Shown here piece after piece: positions 37,154 through 49,658 of a stretch of 64,000 nucleotides of DNA. A program made the translations under genes and the position numbers. How positions within the stretch are numbered: the first letter of the stretch is position 1; each line of letters opens with the position of its first letter. Source of the stretch: Limnoperna fortunei (Eukaryota > Mollusca > Bivalvia > Mytilida > Modiolidae); contig OX104115.1 in NCBI GenBank assembly GCA_944474755.1, positions 59,276,648 to 59,340,647 of the forward strand, given 5' to 3'. The notes beneath the pieces were generated by a model, which saw nothing but the letters and a program-made list of their open reading frames with translations, did not search any database and was not told where the DNA came from.

Positions 37154-40100
37154 CTAACTACCACAGCATTTTTATGAATAAAGTGTTAAGTGGAAATTAG
37201 GTTTTGTAGAAATGTAAACTAACACGATGGCTCAATCAAAATAAGCAGTGGTCTAGTGGCTTGTGATCCCATAATTTGGCTAAGGACTTCCTCAGACAAA
37301 CATACTTAAGTCCATGGTACTATCTCAAAATCAAAACTGGAAATAATTCCGCATTATCTCTAACTTTATAAATTGTATGTCATTAGCCATCGGATTGGTC
37401 TAATTCACTCACTATTTGTGAATTGACAAATCAAGATACACTGATTCATTAATATCTAGGCTTACAGCCTACAACAAAAAAACAAAAACTCCAGAAGGGG
37501 AACTTGAATTTTAAAGCAAAAAGAGGGGACAGCAGCAACAACACATTGCATAATAATTATGAAAAAAAAAAGTTTTTAAAGAGCTCATACTGCTATAAGG
37601 GGTCAAACACAGTTGGTCTTCACTGGTTGATAGTACTACATATGTGCTCGAGTCCGTAAGAACTTTAATGGAGTCTTCCTGACTCCAATATGTCAAATTC
37701 TTATTTCTACCCATAAACTAAGATTTGAAAGACATTTAAACATGGAAACAGGTAATAAAGCAGATAAAAACACCCAGGTGTAAATCCCACACTATGAGTG
37801 TAGCTCCAAAATCAAGAAGATACATTTACTCATTTTTCTTTCACAGTAAATGAATTTCTAACTTTACCCATCTTCTGGTAACAAAAATTCAGAAGTTTAT
37901 GTTGGTGAATGTTATATACATCTCTTACTGTAATAGACTTATTTATACAACTCGGTATACTTCAAAGAAAATAATTAATTCTTTGATCACTAATAATGTA
38001 ATCATTAACATGGTCATCATTTGCAATGATTGCCATTTATGAGATTTGTGACAAAGCTGACAGCTTTATTTATACAAGTATCTACACATGAAACAAAATT
38101 GCAAAATTATTTTAATTACTAAGAAAAACAATAATTCTTTTATTTTATTCAATTAGATGTTACCAAATTTGGTAGCTTTTGTTAATAATATTTTATACCT
38201 TTCCATATAGATGTTACAAGAAATGGTCTAATTTAAAAGTTGCATTGAGAACTCATTGACAGAGTGACATTTCAAGTCCATGCGTGTTATACATACACAC
38301 GAGACTTTTTTTTTCAAGATTGTTAACTTCTTGCAGCATCACATTTGAATTAAATGCCTGTAAAATGGAACACTTATTTTAATAATTATTTATAATCTGA
38401 ATAAAACCTTGTGGTGGTGGTGGTGAGGGGTCGGAGGGGTTACAGCGTTGTAGTGTGATTCTTTTACTTGCCATGGGTAAATTATTAAAGACAGCAACAA
38501 TGTGTACTTGTATACTAAGACGTCATCATGGTTTCAAATGATCTGTAAATGATAGCTCCACAAAACATATAAAGTTACTATAAATAGAACTAGAGCTTTT
38601 GAGAATAATAAAATGTCATCAAAAATACCAAGGTTAATAAAATTCACTACGCCAAACGCGTTTCGTCTAATTAAGACTCTTCAGTGGCGCTCGAACCCAA
38701 ACAATGTTTAAAATCAAAATGAATGAGATGTTGTAGAGCTTTTATCACCAAAATTCCAAAACGTTATAACAAAATCTGGCTAAGGCTATCTACACCTTGA
38801 AAATAGAAAAACCTTCGAATTAAAATAATTTTCGAAATTTCAGAAACTATAGAAGACGCATTCATTCAAGGTGGAAGTATCAGGGAATATACAGTATATA
38901 TATTACTTGACCATAATAGAACGTCATATAAGACTATGAAATATTTTTTTTTACTAACCTAACGAGATAAATTACAGGCACTGTGTGTACGAAAACCATA
39001 ATAGACCTGGTTCTGTGCAGTCGGAGTGACTAGAATTTATACATTTACCAGTACTAGAATAGATAAAAAAAAACTAAAAGCGCCAAAAGTCATGGAACAA
39101 TTAAAAATCCGGATACAGAAAGACTAATGCAACGTAAATAAACTTCAGGAATTGTGATACTATACAGGGACAGTCTTTACTAACAAAAAAGTATAGACTG
39201 TCCCTGTACTATAACACTACTACAAACCAGAGCGATTTGTCTATGAACTACATGTAGACATATTCAGTAGATAATTTTAACCTATAAAATATTATAATTA
39301 AATGCAATCCATATATTTTTCTCTTTATAATAGCTACTAACACTGACAAAACAGTAGCTACATATATTACATACATAGTAATGATATGTTGAGAATTTGT
39401 CACATCTATGTTTAATTTAATTTGAATAAAGGCTATATCACCTTCAAGATATTTTATATCTTGACAAAAACACCCTATTTGTTGAAATTTAGAACTTTCC
39501 CCATAAATGTCAAAATAAGAAAATGTCCAAGGACTCTTTTTTAATGTATCGGTACATTTCATTGAATCAAACTGGTCATACTAATAGATAGTATCGTTGA
39601 CATATCACCAATCTACCAAGTTAAGTACAATACTATTATAGACCATTAATTTTTCATTTACAAGAAAATGTCAGGGCCACACGGAAGGTATGGCAGTGTT
39701 TCAGATTTTACCAAGATAAAAAAAAGTCATTTACTATTTCTGTGTTGTGGTCAGTTACTGAAGAAATTTTCAAATTAATGCGGAATTTGATAGGAAAGAT
39801 AATTATAACTGACCTGCTTTAATCTTAGAAATATCAAAAAGATCAAATAAGCAAGGTTTTAAGGTACTAGTATCAGCAATTTTTTTTTATCTGGGAAGGA
39901 CTGGGGAGTCAGAGGAGAACTTATTTAAAAATGTGTCCTCAAATAACTTTAAAATCTGACAAATGAAGAAAATAAGATTTTTGATGGTACAGCATCTTTT
40001 TTTTCTCCAATACCCTTAAAAAGTTGACTTGAATTTAAATGACGTCCGTCGATTATAATGAACTCCAAATTCATAGCCTCCATTACCGGTAAATAAAAAA

Positions 40101-41791
40101 ATCACTGATCCCTAGTGGTTGCAGTGTAAGAATTAGAACACCTGTATGTAAAAACAATTCTAATTTTTTAAATGTTTTTAAATGTCCTCTTTAAACAAGG
40201 CAAACCAGTCAAGTTGAATATTTAGTATGCTAGCAATGTTACATATCTTTTCACAGACAGATATCTTACTCAACAGAAACACATTATTTGACCATCCATG
40301 CATCCAATGAGTTCTAAATCATTACTTTCCTCATGATCAGATCTGTCAGCAGATGATGAGAGTATACAATTAAGAATTTAGTCCCCTGGAATCAAGTGAC
40401 TACCATCAACAGTACAACTTGTCAAGCATGCATACTGGTACTCTTGTGTCATCCTTCCATACGGTAAATGCTCTGAAAATAAATATTCATTTAAAACTTG
40501 TAGAAGCGTCAGAGTTGAGTTGCTGAACATTTTATCAGTTAAAACCTAATTGATATATTTGTCCATGTATGCGTGCGAATAAAAAGTGCAGGAACTATTT
40601 GTCTAATGTGTTTCAAGGAATATATCACGGAATATATAACTCTAATATTTATTTTTCAGTGAAAATTCTTGTTTTGAAATTTGAGTGAGATATTCTCAGT
40701 ATATAGCCGAGTCATATATGAATTTGGTTTAAATCTCTGTATGATCTATTGGCTCAGTATTTAAAAGAACTTGTTGTTCTCTTCTTCACAACTTAATTTC
40801 TTACAGTTCTTAAATTCTTCATGAATTGCTCAGGTTTGCAAACTGAAACAGAGTTATCCTATAGCTTGAGTATTAAATAGTCTTATTAGTCAGCACAAAC
40901 AGTAGACAAGTCCAACTAAGATATATATGTACTTTTGCTAAAGTGATACATCAACAATTAAATACCAAAAGTTTCCAACGTGTCCGAAGAGGGAGGTGGA
41001 GATTTATGAACTTCCATTTACAATGAGAGTGTGGAAAATCCATGCTGGTTTTATTAACTCTGTACATTCACTGCATTGTGATTTTTGTTATTTTGTGCAA
41101 ACCCCTTCTTGCAGTTACAACCAATTCATTTATATTGTGGTACACAATTGAGGTACGTTATATTTAATATATGTTGACCCTGCACAAAATTTTGGTGAAC
41201 AATATTGTTTATGAAAAAGGACACAGAATACATCAATTTCTCGATATAACTGCTATCCTCAAGGGAGGTGGACATTTTTACTTATCACATGATTTTGTGA
41301 AAATTTATGGCACTTTCCATTCTTCACAAATGTAAATATAACCACAGATGGTTTTTATTCACGTTTGCAACATCTTATGTTGAAATAGTCACCATTGTTC
41401 CATTTAAATATGCAGTCTATCCTGTGACCACTGGCATAATCATTATTTTGATTAAATACAACATGTGATATAATACATATATTCAACTGTCATGAAAGAG
41501 CTGAGACACCATGTGCAATTTTTTCTGAAAATCTTGGAAAATGCATCAAATTTATGGTAAAATTAATATTAATTTCTTGCCTTACTTGCAATTAAATTTA
41601 ATACAATTAAATGATATATTGAAAATCTTACACATGTAATGTCATCTCATAAGACAATCATTTTACACCCCCATGCACTGAGTTAATTTTTAACTGAACT
41701 TGAATTGAGAGATCATCCTGTCTCATGAGCACTTTTGCTCTCCCTTGATAAGTCTAGAAAAACAGGTCCGACACACATATTCACATAGCCT
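37154..41791. other. Non-coding stretch, no gene recognised
   Basis: Contains a small hairpin repeat near 39155 and an ACGCCAAACGCGTTTCGTCT segment near 38650 that resembles a dispersed repeat I associate with mussels (not verified). A 104-codon minus-strand ORF (39248-39562) with a hydrophobic segment is discussed under rejected items. Confidence 0.45.
39151..39220. repeat. Foldback hairpin, ~30-bp arms
   Basis: TACAGGGACAGTCTTTAC (39163-39180) pairs with GTATAGACTGTCCCTGTA (39191-39208) with one mismatch, around a 10-nt loop. Weaker pairing continues outward on both sides. It is probably a tiny MITE. Confidence 0.8.
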
Positions 41792-42055
41792 GGGCCTCTA
41801 GAGGTGGCGAAATGGTTAAGTTAGTTCGTCTACTACTGATCATGTAGTCTGTCAACACTGAGCCAAGACTGAGGTTGGGTTTGAATCTCACTGCTGGCAG
41901 CGTGCACTCGACTCCAATCTTAATTAACAAGGATTGACAGTTTTCCTACCAAAGGTCGGGTTTTTTCTTCGGGGACTCCTACATCCTCCCAAATAGAAAC
42001 TGGACGCCAAGAAAAATTGCTGAAAGTGGCGTTAAACACCATCAAAACAAAAAAC
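41792..42055 (+). mobile_element. tRNA-headed SINE with small head insertion
   Basis: The order of blocks is normal (GTGGCGAAATGGTTAAG, TTAATTAACAAGGATTGACAG, TGGACGCC, TGAAAGTGGCGTTAAACACC, CAAAA tail). The head contains an extra GCCAAGACTGAG-like segment that repeats its neighbour, and part of the GATATAGCTG block is lost. Confidence 0.9.
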
Positions 42056-44324
42056 GAAAACTCCATATTCAAATAATCATCGACTCACAGATCGAGGCAA
42101 TAACAAAAATAAAAGACAACAGACTGCTAAATATGACACAAAATAAGCAAAAAAAGAACACAACACGAAATCGCATATAGATGACGCAATTTTAAGTTCA
42201 AATATGAAAACTGATCTTGTGATATTATATTTCAGCAAGACGTTTTAAATACCGGTAGTTCCGTACCGTACAATGCTACACATAAGCATTGATCAGTGGA
42301 AATGTAAATTTTAGGATAATAACTTTCTTTATGAAACCGTCAGCAACGGGTTGTTAATATCTTCGTCACCTTTTTGAGTCTAATCTGTTGTCTCGAATGG
42401 AACTGTATTTGGTCCTCTTCTATTTTCATACCTTAAAAATGATTTTTTTCCCAAAAGTGTCGAGTTTAAGCTTCAACAGTTTATTATATCACTTAAAATT
42501 AGAACGCGATTAGGACCGGGTCCGACTCTTTGGGGAAATGAGTTAACACGTGGAGGTGAACCGGTTTAAAGCGACAGAATGCTATGTTATGACGGTTCAC
42601 CAAACGAAACAGCCATTGACATTTAATTAAAGTGTATTCGCTAAATTGCCTCATTTTAGAGCAGGTCAGCGAAAATTATTACTGTGGTGTAACAATTACC
42701 TAAAAAGTCTTAACTTTACTTGATTACTCATTTATTCAAAATTTACAATCAAGCAAATATCACCCTAAGCTTTGTTATTAGACAACTTAAACATAGCAGT
42801 GAAACCGCTTATGTTTCTTTAATCCAATCTTGTACTATATAGGATCTCCAAAAATATATGAATTAAAAAAAGTGTTCAGCCAAGTGCTGCAAGATTTTTT
42901 AATAACGACTACAATCGTCACAGAAATTACATAGCTTTAGATGGAAGCCATAAGCCGAACGACGACGAAAACTTTAATACATGATACTCTACTGTTTGGT
43001 GGCTCTACCTGACTCACTTGATTTGTACCGAAATTCCCAGAGCAAATTAACGGAAATCAGACTCAATCAAATCTATATATATAATTTATATTCGTATACT
43101 AATATTTTCTAAAACTACCGTTCCAAGAACAATTCAAGATGCATATTTCTACCAGACCAGTGCGTTATCGCTAAATACTGCCCACCCCTTCCACCTCGAA
43201 GGCTTAGCTTATGCTTTTGCTTAAGAGTGAGATTGAGCTACTATATACATACCAGAAGTGAGACCAAGTCATGATTGATTTTGATACTACAAACATGGGA
43301 ATGATGCTTTAAAATAATATGCAGAATCTCCTTCTGTTTTTGGCCTAGAAAACAAGATTAAGGAAAATGAGGGTTTTATCATAAAATATATAGAAATGTT
43401 GGATTACATCCAACCACAAAGACACAACATTTTTCCCACTACCGAAATGTACTCGTATGTTATATTTGGCGTCGCACATTTCTTTTTCATTTAAATAGTT
43501 ATAAATAAAAAGAAATTCATTAAAAGATTAACCCTGTCTGTTTAACTAGTCACTTAAGGACCTGTGACCGTCGTCATACTATCTGGACCAAAACAGTCAA
43601 CTGAAGACAGAGCTCACCTGAAGAAAACTCGAATGAAACATAAACGAGCCGGCCAGGCCATGGCGCCATAAAAATACTTATTTCCTGTAGTGTCGCGGTA
43701 ATTGAGAAAACTATGAAGCTGAGCAAAACAGTTTTACTTAAAAAGTATTTATGGCGACTGAGCCTTGATTAATTCCAAATAAAACACACTCAAACTACGG
43801 ACTAATGGTGAATGGTGAATTATTTATGAGTTGTGAGCAATTCCATGTATGTTATTAATTTACAATTGTTCACCGTTTATTATTAATTCGTTATAAAGGG
43901 TTATAGCAAGCAAGATGACGGAATAGTTGCTATGACACATTTATTAACAGGAACTGCCATCATAACCGATGGCCAAACGAATTCTGTCGTTATGCCTTCT
44001 ACAACTAATGAAGGGAATACTTTTGTACCAGAAATAACCGTCTAGACAGAGAACCAAGAAACTGCCTGAAAGCACACTATGAAAATATGCTAGAAATATA
44101 TATGTATTTGTTCGAATATTAGTTATCCTAAAATGCAGAAAATTTGTAAAATTGAAATCTACATAATTCATGAAATACAATTCTGATCTAAACCGACCCA
44201 ATAACTTTGTGACAGTTCATTCTTTCAAGAAATTCAGCTATTGAATCTCCACATGTACATGCAGGCAAATACTGAAGTTTAGTACATGTAATTGGGGAAT
44301 CAACCAGTTCGGTCACAATAATAT
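42056..44324. other. Repeat-poor, slightly GC-richer non-coding block
   Basis: Between 42240 and 43780 there are no SINE or MITE copies. Short GC-rich motifs occur, including the palindrome GGACCGGGTCC at 42513-42523. A possible minus-strand first exon at 43618-43669 is discussed as a finding. It may be a promoter or conserved non-coding region, but no homology is available to show it. Confidence 0.35.
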
Positions 44325-44334
44325 GGTAAGGCAT

Positions 44335-44604
44335 TTGTTTGCTTGTTTGATTGAATGTTGTTTAACACCACTTTCAGCAATTTGTCAGCTCTATCATGGC
44401 GTCCAGATTTTATTTGTCGAGGAAGAAGGATTATCCGGAGAAAACCCCAGACCTTCGGTATAAAAACTGGCAATCCTTGTCAATTCAGATTGGAGTTGAG
44501 CGAACCGTGCCCGAAGTTAGACTCGAACCCGCAATCCCAGTGTTGACAGACCATGTGATCAATAGTAGACGAACTACCTTAACCACTCGGCCACCGAGGC
44601 CCCA
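44335..44604 (-). mobile_element. Complete tRNA-headed SINE with 10-bp target duplication
   Basis: GGTAAGGCAT lies at 44325-44334 and 44605-44614. The head is well preserved: on this strand it ends CGGCCACCGAGGCCCC and the B box reads GACTCGAACCCGC. The overlapping 63- and 99-codon plus-strand ORFs are antisense shadows of the SINE. Confidence 0.95.
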
Positions 44605-44728
44605 GGTAAGGCATCTGTTTTTACTTATTAAGCTATGTTTATTTATTTGCCATATTAATTTGCATGAAAGTCTATTAAATTTTTACAAAATATAACAACA
44701 CAGTTATACAAGATTTGGAAAGTAATTA

Positions 44729-44730
<2 letters not shown>

Positions 44731-44762
<32 letters not shown>

Positions 44763-44765
44763 TTT
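44731..44765. repeat. (TTTA)n microsatellite
   Basis: About nine uninterrupted TTTA units. Confidence 0.93.
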
Positions 44766-45892
44766 GGAGCAAGTTCAAGATTTCGATTGGTAGGTACGTA
44801 AATAAAAAAAAGTCGTTTGAATTTAGCTCATGATTTTGCTGACCCAAAAAAGGAAATAAACCATGAGTTAAAGTTAACGATTCATATTTGCCTTGGATGT
44901 CCACATCGCTGTCAAATACGTGAAGGAAAGCAACACGCCCATTTTTTAGCATCATTCATTTAGATACATTGAGTGCCATATAGGAGCCTTTGTTATTTGT
45001 CTGAAAGACTGAATGTAAACAACAAAACTTAATGTAAACTTTTAAAACCACACAAAATTTTAAATTGCAATTCACAGAAAGTTCACAGGGTCGTAAATTT
45101 CATCTTGACCACTGTGTTTTCTTTTAATTTATTTCAATAGAATATCATGTTCGGTATATAAATATCAAAATAATCGTTTACTTCCGAGGAACAGAAATGA
45201 TAATATTTATTTTTCCTCCCAAGTCACACACAAGAGTATGGTTTAGTTTTCAGTAGGTGGACACATTTACCTTGATAATATTTGAGTAAATCTACAGCGA
45301 ACTGCCAGTATAACAAGGTTTTCAGGGGTTTGCTGTAGTTTGTAAGCAGTTGTTATGACTTAAAAAAGGTATGGAAATGCGCTCGTTTCGTAGATATTAG
45401 CGGGAAACGGGTTTATATTATTTTCATAGGATTCATTGGACACGTTCTTCCTCTAAAAACCATAGACATATTTACAATTTTAGGAATTGATTTTTCTATT
45501 TGCTTTTTAAATGTTTGTAATCAAATTATGTAATCTGCGAGTTAATGCGCCAACACAATGTATGTGTTGACGATAAACCAGCCGAAGGGGATAAAAAATC
45601 AAACAAAAATTATTAATATGTCCAGCAAAAATCCACATCCGATGTATATTTCTTGATACTATAACATTTTATATATACGAACGAAAAGTATTTCTTGTCA
45701 ACACAAAATAATATTCTGTCCCTGTCATAAAAACAAAAACTTCAATGTAGAAAACGAAATATACGAAACAATTTTCCGAAATGCAAAATCCGTTTGTATA
45801 TACTATTTCACCCACATTTTTATATTTATTTATTGATTGTGGAAAGCGTCTCGACGATTGTTCTGAGAGCAATTTTTTTCCAAATATACGTA
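44766..45892. other. Non-coding stretch, no gene recognised
   Basis: ORFs of 67-92 codons overlap on the minus strand; the one at 45669-45947 runs into the MITE at 45893 and is not supported as coding. Confidence 0.45.
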
Positions 45893-46033
45893 CAGTGGTG
45901 GATCCAGTATTTCCCTTAAAAGGGCCCACCCTGAAGGGTGTCCTCAAGAAGTTGGACTTTTTTTAGAAGAAAAAATTCTGCATCCACCATATGCTGCTTC
46001 GTAAGGGCTTCACCCCCTCCGGATCTGCTACTG
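45893..46033. mobile_element. Short MITE with CAGTGG TIRs (hAT-like)
   Basis: It begins CAGTGGTGGATCCAG and ends CGGATCTGCTACTG, an imperfect inverted repeat of about 14 bp. CAGTGGCGGATCC-type ends are common in hAT-derived MITEs. No 8-bp target duplication is clear, so the superfamily call is tentative. Confidence 0.6.
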
Positions 46034-46195
46034 AATTGCGGGTACGTGAAACGGCAAGTTTTAACGAAAGAGCTGGTAATGTTAAAGGGGAACGAAAAAC
46101 AATAAGCAAATGAATTTTTCGGGGTATGGGTTATTCAAATACAATTTGCCTAAAATTCTACAATGATTATCAATATACATTGAAAAGGGGGAGTC

Positions 46196-46213
46196 GGGGG
46201 GGGGGGGGGGGGG
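46196..46213. repeat. Homopolymer G18 tract
   Basis: Eighteen consecutive G bases, the longest G run in the window. Confidence 0.9.
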
Positions 46214-46541
46214 AGAGATAAGTATAAAAGGACCCGTGGTCCCATAGAAATATAAACTAAAATATTATAAAACATTACAAAATGCACATTTCTTATTTCT
46301 TACAATTTTCCCCGTTCCACTTCACGTAAAACAAGGAGACAACCTTAGCAGACCAACCTTTTTAAAGATAGAAGAAACACCTTATACGGCCACTAAGTTC
46401 ATTGTCTGATGTATGATGTAACGTCCGATCGGATGTTTCAATGCAATCTGAATGCATTACTCTGGTATATTATCACTAATAAACTAAGTAACAGATTTTA
46501 AGAAGGCAGTCAGACACATCAGACACATTGTAATTTAATAA

Positions 46542-46982
46542 TTCTCAAATTTAATGTGTAACTGACTATAAATATTAGGGCGTAGTTGTCCAGTATTCGT
46601 CACTCCGTCCTCAGCAAGAGCTAATTCAAAAATCACCAAAAGCATTCTTCGAAAGGACTTTTTGTTACTAACCTTCTAAATATCTGTTCAAGTATTGGCC
46701 ATACTTATTCAACCCATTCTGTTGAAGCGGTTCACAAATATTGTGCTGTTTTAATTTATTTACAGCATCAATAACCAATTTTAATTTAAAATTCTCAAAT
46801 TTAATGTGTGTCGGACTATAAATATTAGGGCGTAGTTGTCCAGTATTCTTTCCCTTGTTCTCAAGCAAGTTCTACTTCAGAAATCCTAAAAGCATTCTTT
46901 GAAAGAAATTCTTTGCACTAACCTTCTAAATATCTGTTCACGTATTTGGCCATACTATTAAACCCATTCTGTTGAAGCGGTG
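46542..46982. repeat. Two-copy 249-bp tandem duplication with TATA-like core
   Basis: ATTCTCAAATTTAATGTGT begins at 46542 and 46791. Both copies keep GACTATAAATATTAGGGCGT followed by AGTTGTCCAGTATTC, and further on CTAACCTTCTAAATATCTGT and CCATTCTGTTGAAGCGG. The second copy lacks the last part of the unit. TATAAATA upstream of an initiator-like CCAGTATT resembles a core promoter, but no exon follows that I can identify. Confidence 0.8.
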
Positions 46983-47758
46983 TTAAATTTTTTATTCAAT
47001 AAAAGAGGTTGAAAAGGGGTGACATATACTATAAATTAATATTCTGAATAAACAACAAGCAACAAACCTTCGTGTAAATTGAAAATTTGAACGTTTTCCC
47101 ATTCATTTCTTCACGTTAATGATAAAGTATTAATATATACATCCTTCCCATTACTCAAACAGGAATATTTAGAATCAAAATGGGTTAATTTTTACTTATA
47201 TTGTTGGACTGAATGAAAATTTAACAAAAATCCAAGTATTCACATTCAACATCGTAACCGTAGTGTGTTGTATAGTTCGAAATTGACATACTGGCCAAAG
47301 GGAGATAACTAATGTTTTGAACTGCACATTTCCTAGATGAAAGGGAGACAATTTGGTTAAGAAATATAATTAGTTTTTTATTCAATTCAAGAGCAACAAT
47401 CATTTATATGTATCAACTGGTTTAACAAAATGTTGCAAAATTTAAATGTCTGTTTGTAGTAAACCTTCCTATTGCATATTTTACTCTGTATACATGTATA
47501 ACCGTTCTGTTGAATAGGGCAAATTTGTAGTACATTGATTAACAATAGTATTAATTGTGATTTTCTATACATGTACAATACAAAATATAAAATTACTCCA
47601 ATATGCCATTTAACCGTCCTATATCCCGTACTGGTGCAGTACCAAAAACCATAGTAACCCAATAAGGCATATTTAACCGTGCAATATTTTTTTATCTTTA
47701 TTTGACTCGTAAATATGACATATTGGACTGGTAAGTCAGTAGAGGTATAATCGCGGAA

Positions 47759-47839
47759 GGTTTTCCATATTGGCTGAGTTATTGGTCCAAAGCTAGCCAT
47801 ATTGTACTTAGGCCTAATAACTCAGCTAATATGAAAACC
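47759..47839. repeat. Imperfect 27-bp inverted repeat
   Basis: GGTTTTCCATATTGGCTGAG (47759) pairs with CTCAGCTAATATGAAAACC (ending 47839) around a ~27-nt centre. The surrounding 137-codon minus-strand ORF overlaps it and is not believed to be coding. Confidence 0.65.
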
Positions 47840-47922
47840 TTTACACAATAATAATACAATCATATATCAGAAAGTTTTAACCTTTAATATCGTTTATTAT
47901 TGACTCTAAATGTTTATATTTT

Positions 47923-47953
47923 AGCTCACCTGGACCGAAGTTCCATGTGAGCT
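47923..47953. repeat. Terminal hairpin of inverted copy 2
   Basis: AGCTCACCTGGA pairs with TCCATGTGAGCT with one mismatch around a short loop. It corresponds to the hairpin at 25653-25683. Confidence 0.88.
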
Positions 47954-49140
47954 TTTGTCACCTCTTGGCGTTTGTCGATTGTCGTCCGTCCGTCGTTAAC
48001 TATTTAAAAAATCGCCTCCTCTCAAACCACTTGCCAACGGAAACAATTATCCTAAGGGTACCTTGTTTTAAATTTATATAAAGGATGTGATCCATGGACA
48101 CAGAAGGCGACTGTTACTAATAAAATAGCATAATGGTCAGTACACGTTTTTGGCCAGGATCGAAAAAATTATAACATTTTATGTAAAAAGAGTTACCTCG
48201 AAGTAATGAGCCCATTAAATCTCTACACTGATTTGTCTTATGACTTAATACAGGACTTATTGCCCAAAAATTTCAAATTTTTTTGTAAAATTTTCTGATT
48301 TTACAATATAATATGAATACTATTAGAGCCAGATCACCAGCAAGACAATGCCTACAGATCGCATACTTAGTCCAAAATTGTCAGACTATTCGTTATACAA
48401 GTTATTGCCCTTCAATGACAATTTTTATTAAAGTTTCAGTTTTTTACCTGCAACATAGAAAACAGCTTAGTGTAAATTGCAAAAACGATCAGCGAAACCA
48501 GTTCTCCAACCCCATATTTGTTATGAAATTGTCTATCAGTTATTGCCCTTTAATTACAATTCTAGACAGAATTGCCAGTTTTTGCCCCAGAAATTAAAAA
48601 CTGTAATACTTAGAGGAAAACTGTAAATAGCAATATAATAAGAAGGGCAAATCATTTAATTATCTGAAAGTTTCCGATGACTCCTATGGAAATTATTTCC
48701 CTTAAATGACAATTTTTGTAATGAAATTTGTAGTTTTTGCCATGTACCTAAATGCTATAACAACAAGAGTTAAATTGTAAATTGCCAAAATGATCAGAAA
48801 GGCAAGGCCTACAAATCACTCACTTCATCCAAAAGTAACATATTACTTTTTATTGCCTTTTTAAATGACAAAGTTATCAGTTTAGGGTTAAAAATTAAAA
48901 TATATCATAGGTAGGGTAAAACTTTACATTACTAAAATTACCTAATGGACAAAGACCTACAAATTATTTCTTTGTTTAAAAATAGTGATGATTCCTTACA
49001 TGAATTATTGCCCTTTAATAAATTTTTTTTGGTGTTTTTGCCCTGTTTTTTAAAAGCTATAGCAGCTAGATTGTAACTGTAAATTGCAAAAATGTGTCTT
49101 CGAGGCGAGCGATTACATGCAGGATCCTAAGAGCATCTCG
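47923..49140 (-). mobile_element. Element with hairpin end and internal satellite, copy 2 (inverted)
   Basis: The left end is the hairpin 47923-47953. Next come a GTC-rich tract and CTCAAACCACTTGCCAAC, matching the right end of the element at 23911-25683 in reverse complement. The right end near 49105-49136 (GGCGAGCGATTACATGCAGG, ATCCTAAGAGCAT) matches the other's left palindrome region. The internal repeats differ: about five degenerate ~150-bp units containing ATTGCCCTTTAATGACAATT-like and GTAAATTGCAAAAATGATCA-like blocks. No coding capacity is seen. Confidence 0.75.
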
Positions 49141-49447
49141 TGTTTCTTTCTAACTAGTGGAATTGTTTTCAATAATTGCTATTTCTTTCTATTGATACGT
49201 GTATAAGCCAGATTTAGAAATCTATATAATTTTGATTCGTAACCCAGATCTATCGTGTTTGAATATAAGGTAGTCTTATTACAAATTTCTAAAACAATAT
49301 AATTTTCTTTCTGTTTATTTATTCAAATTAGCGCCGTAACACATAACTGTCTTACTATGAAATAAAAAAAACCAAAAACAAAAACAAAAACAAAAACAAA
49401 ACAAAAATGAAAAAAAGAGTACATTGCCGACATTTAATGAATTAGTG

Positions 49448-49658
49448 ATGAACTTTGATCCGGACGGTCCTATTTATCAAACACTTTTTTCATTGGACAC
49501 AGTTGTGGTTCCAGCAGAAACCATGTGGTTTTGGTTGTTATTGTTTTCCTGCTGCTTTATCTTTTTCGATGCCTGGTATTTTATCAGGTTTTGTATCACG
49601 TGTTTTATTTATGGAATAACCAAAACAAAGTCATTGTTCGAAGAAAATGTCCTTTACG
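49448..49658 (+). CDS. THEM6: THEM6-like exon 1 (membrane anchor)
   Basis: Encodes residues 1-70 plus one base of codon 71. The donor CTTTACG/GTAAGT is near-consensus. ATG at 49448 is chosen as the first in-frame ATG. In-frame ATG 49523 (M26) is possible and would start at the hydrophobic segment. An out-of-frame ATG at 49407 opens a 12-codon upstream ORF that stops at 49445, three bases before the chosen start; it matters only if the transcript begins upstream of it. A TATATAAT motif lies at 49223. Confidence 0.85.

Noticed and set aside
39248..39562. 104-codon minus-strand ORF with a hydrophobic segment
   Set aside because: The hydrophobic stretch could be a membrane segment, but there is no domain, no supporting exon and no homologue I recognise; AT-rich codons favour such stretches by chance.
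44355..44695. Overlapping 63- and 99-codon ORFs on the plus strand
   Set aside because: Both are antisense reads of the SINE at 44335-44604; similar peptides appear at 58359-58652 for the same reason.
47387..47800. Longest uninterrupted ORF, 137 codons, minus strand
   Set aside because: No recognisable domain, AT-driven composition rich in I, K, Y and C, and it overlaps an inverted repeat at 47759-47839. Probably chance.
49424..49447. Upstream extension of THEM6 exon 1 from TTG
   Set aside because: The frame is open there, but no ATG occurs before 49448 and a non-AUG start is not needed to explain the protein.
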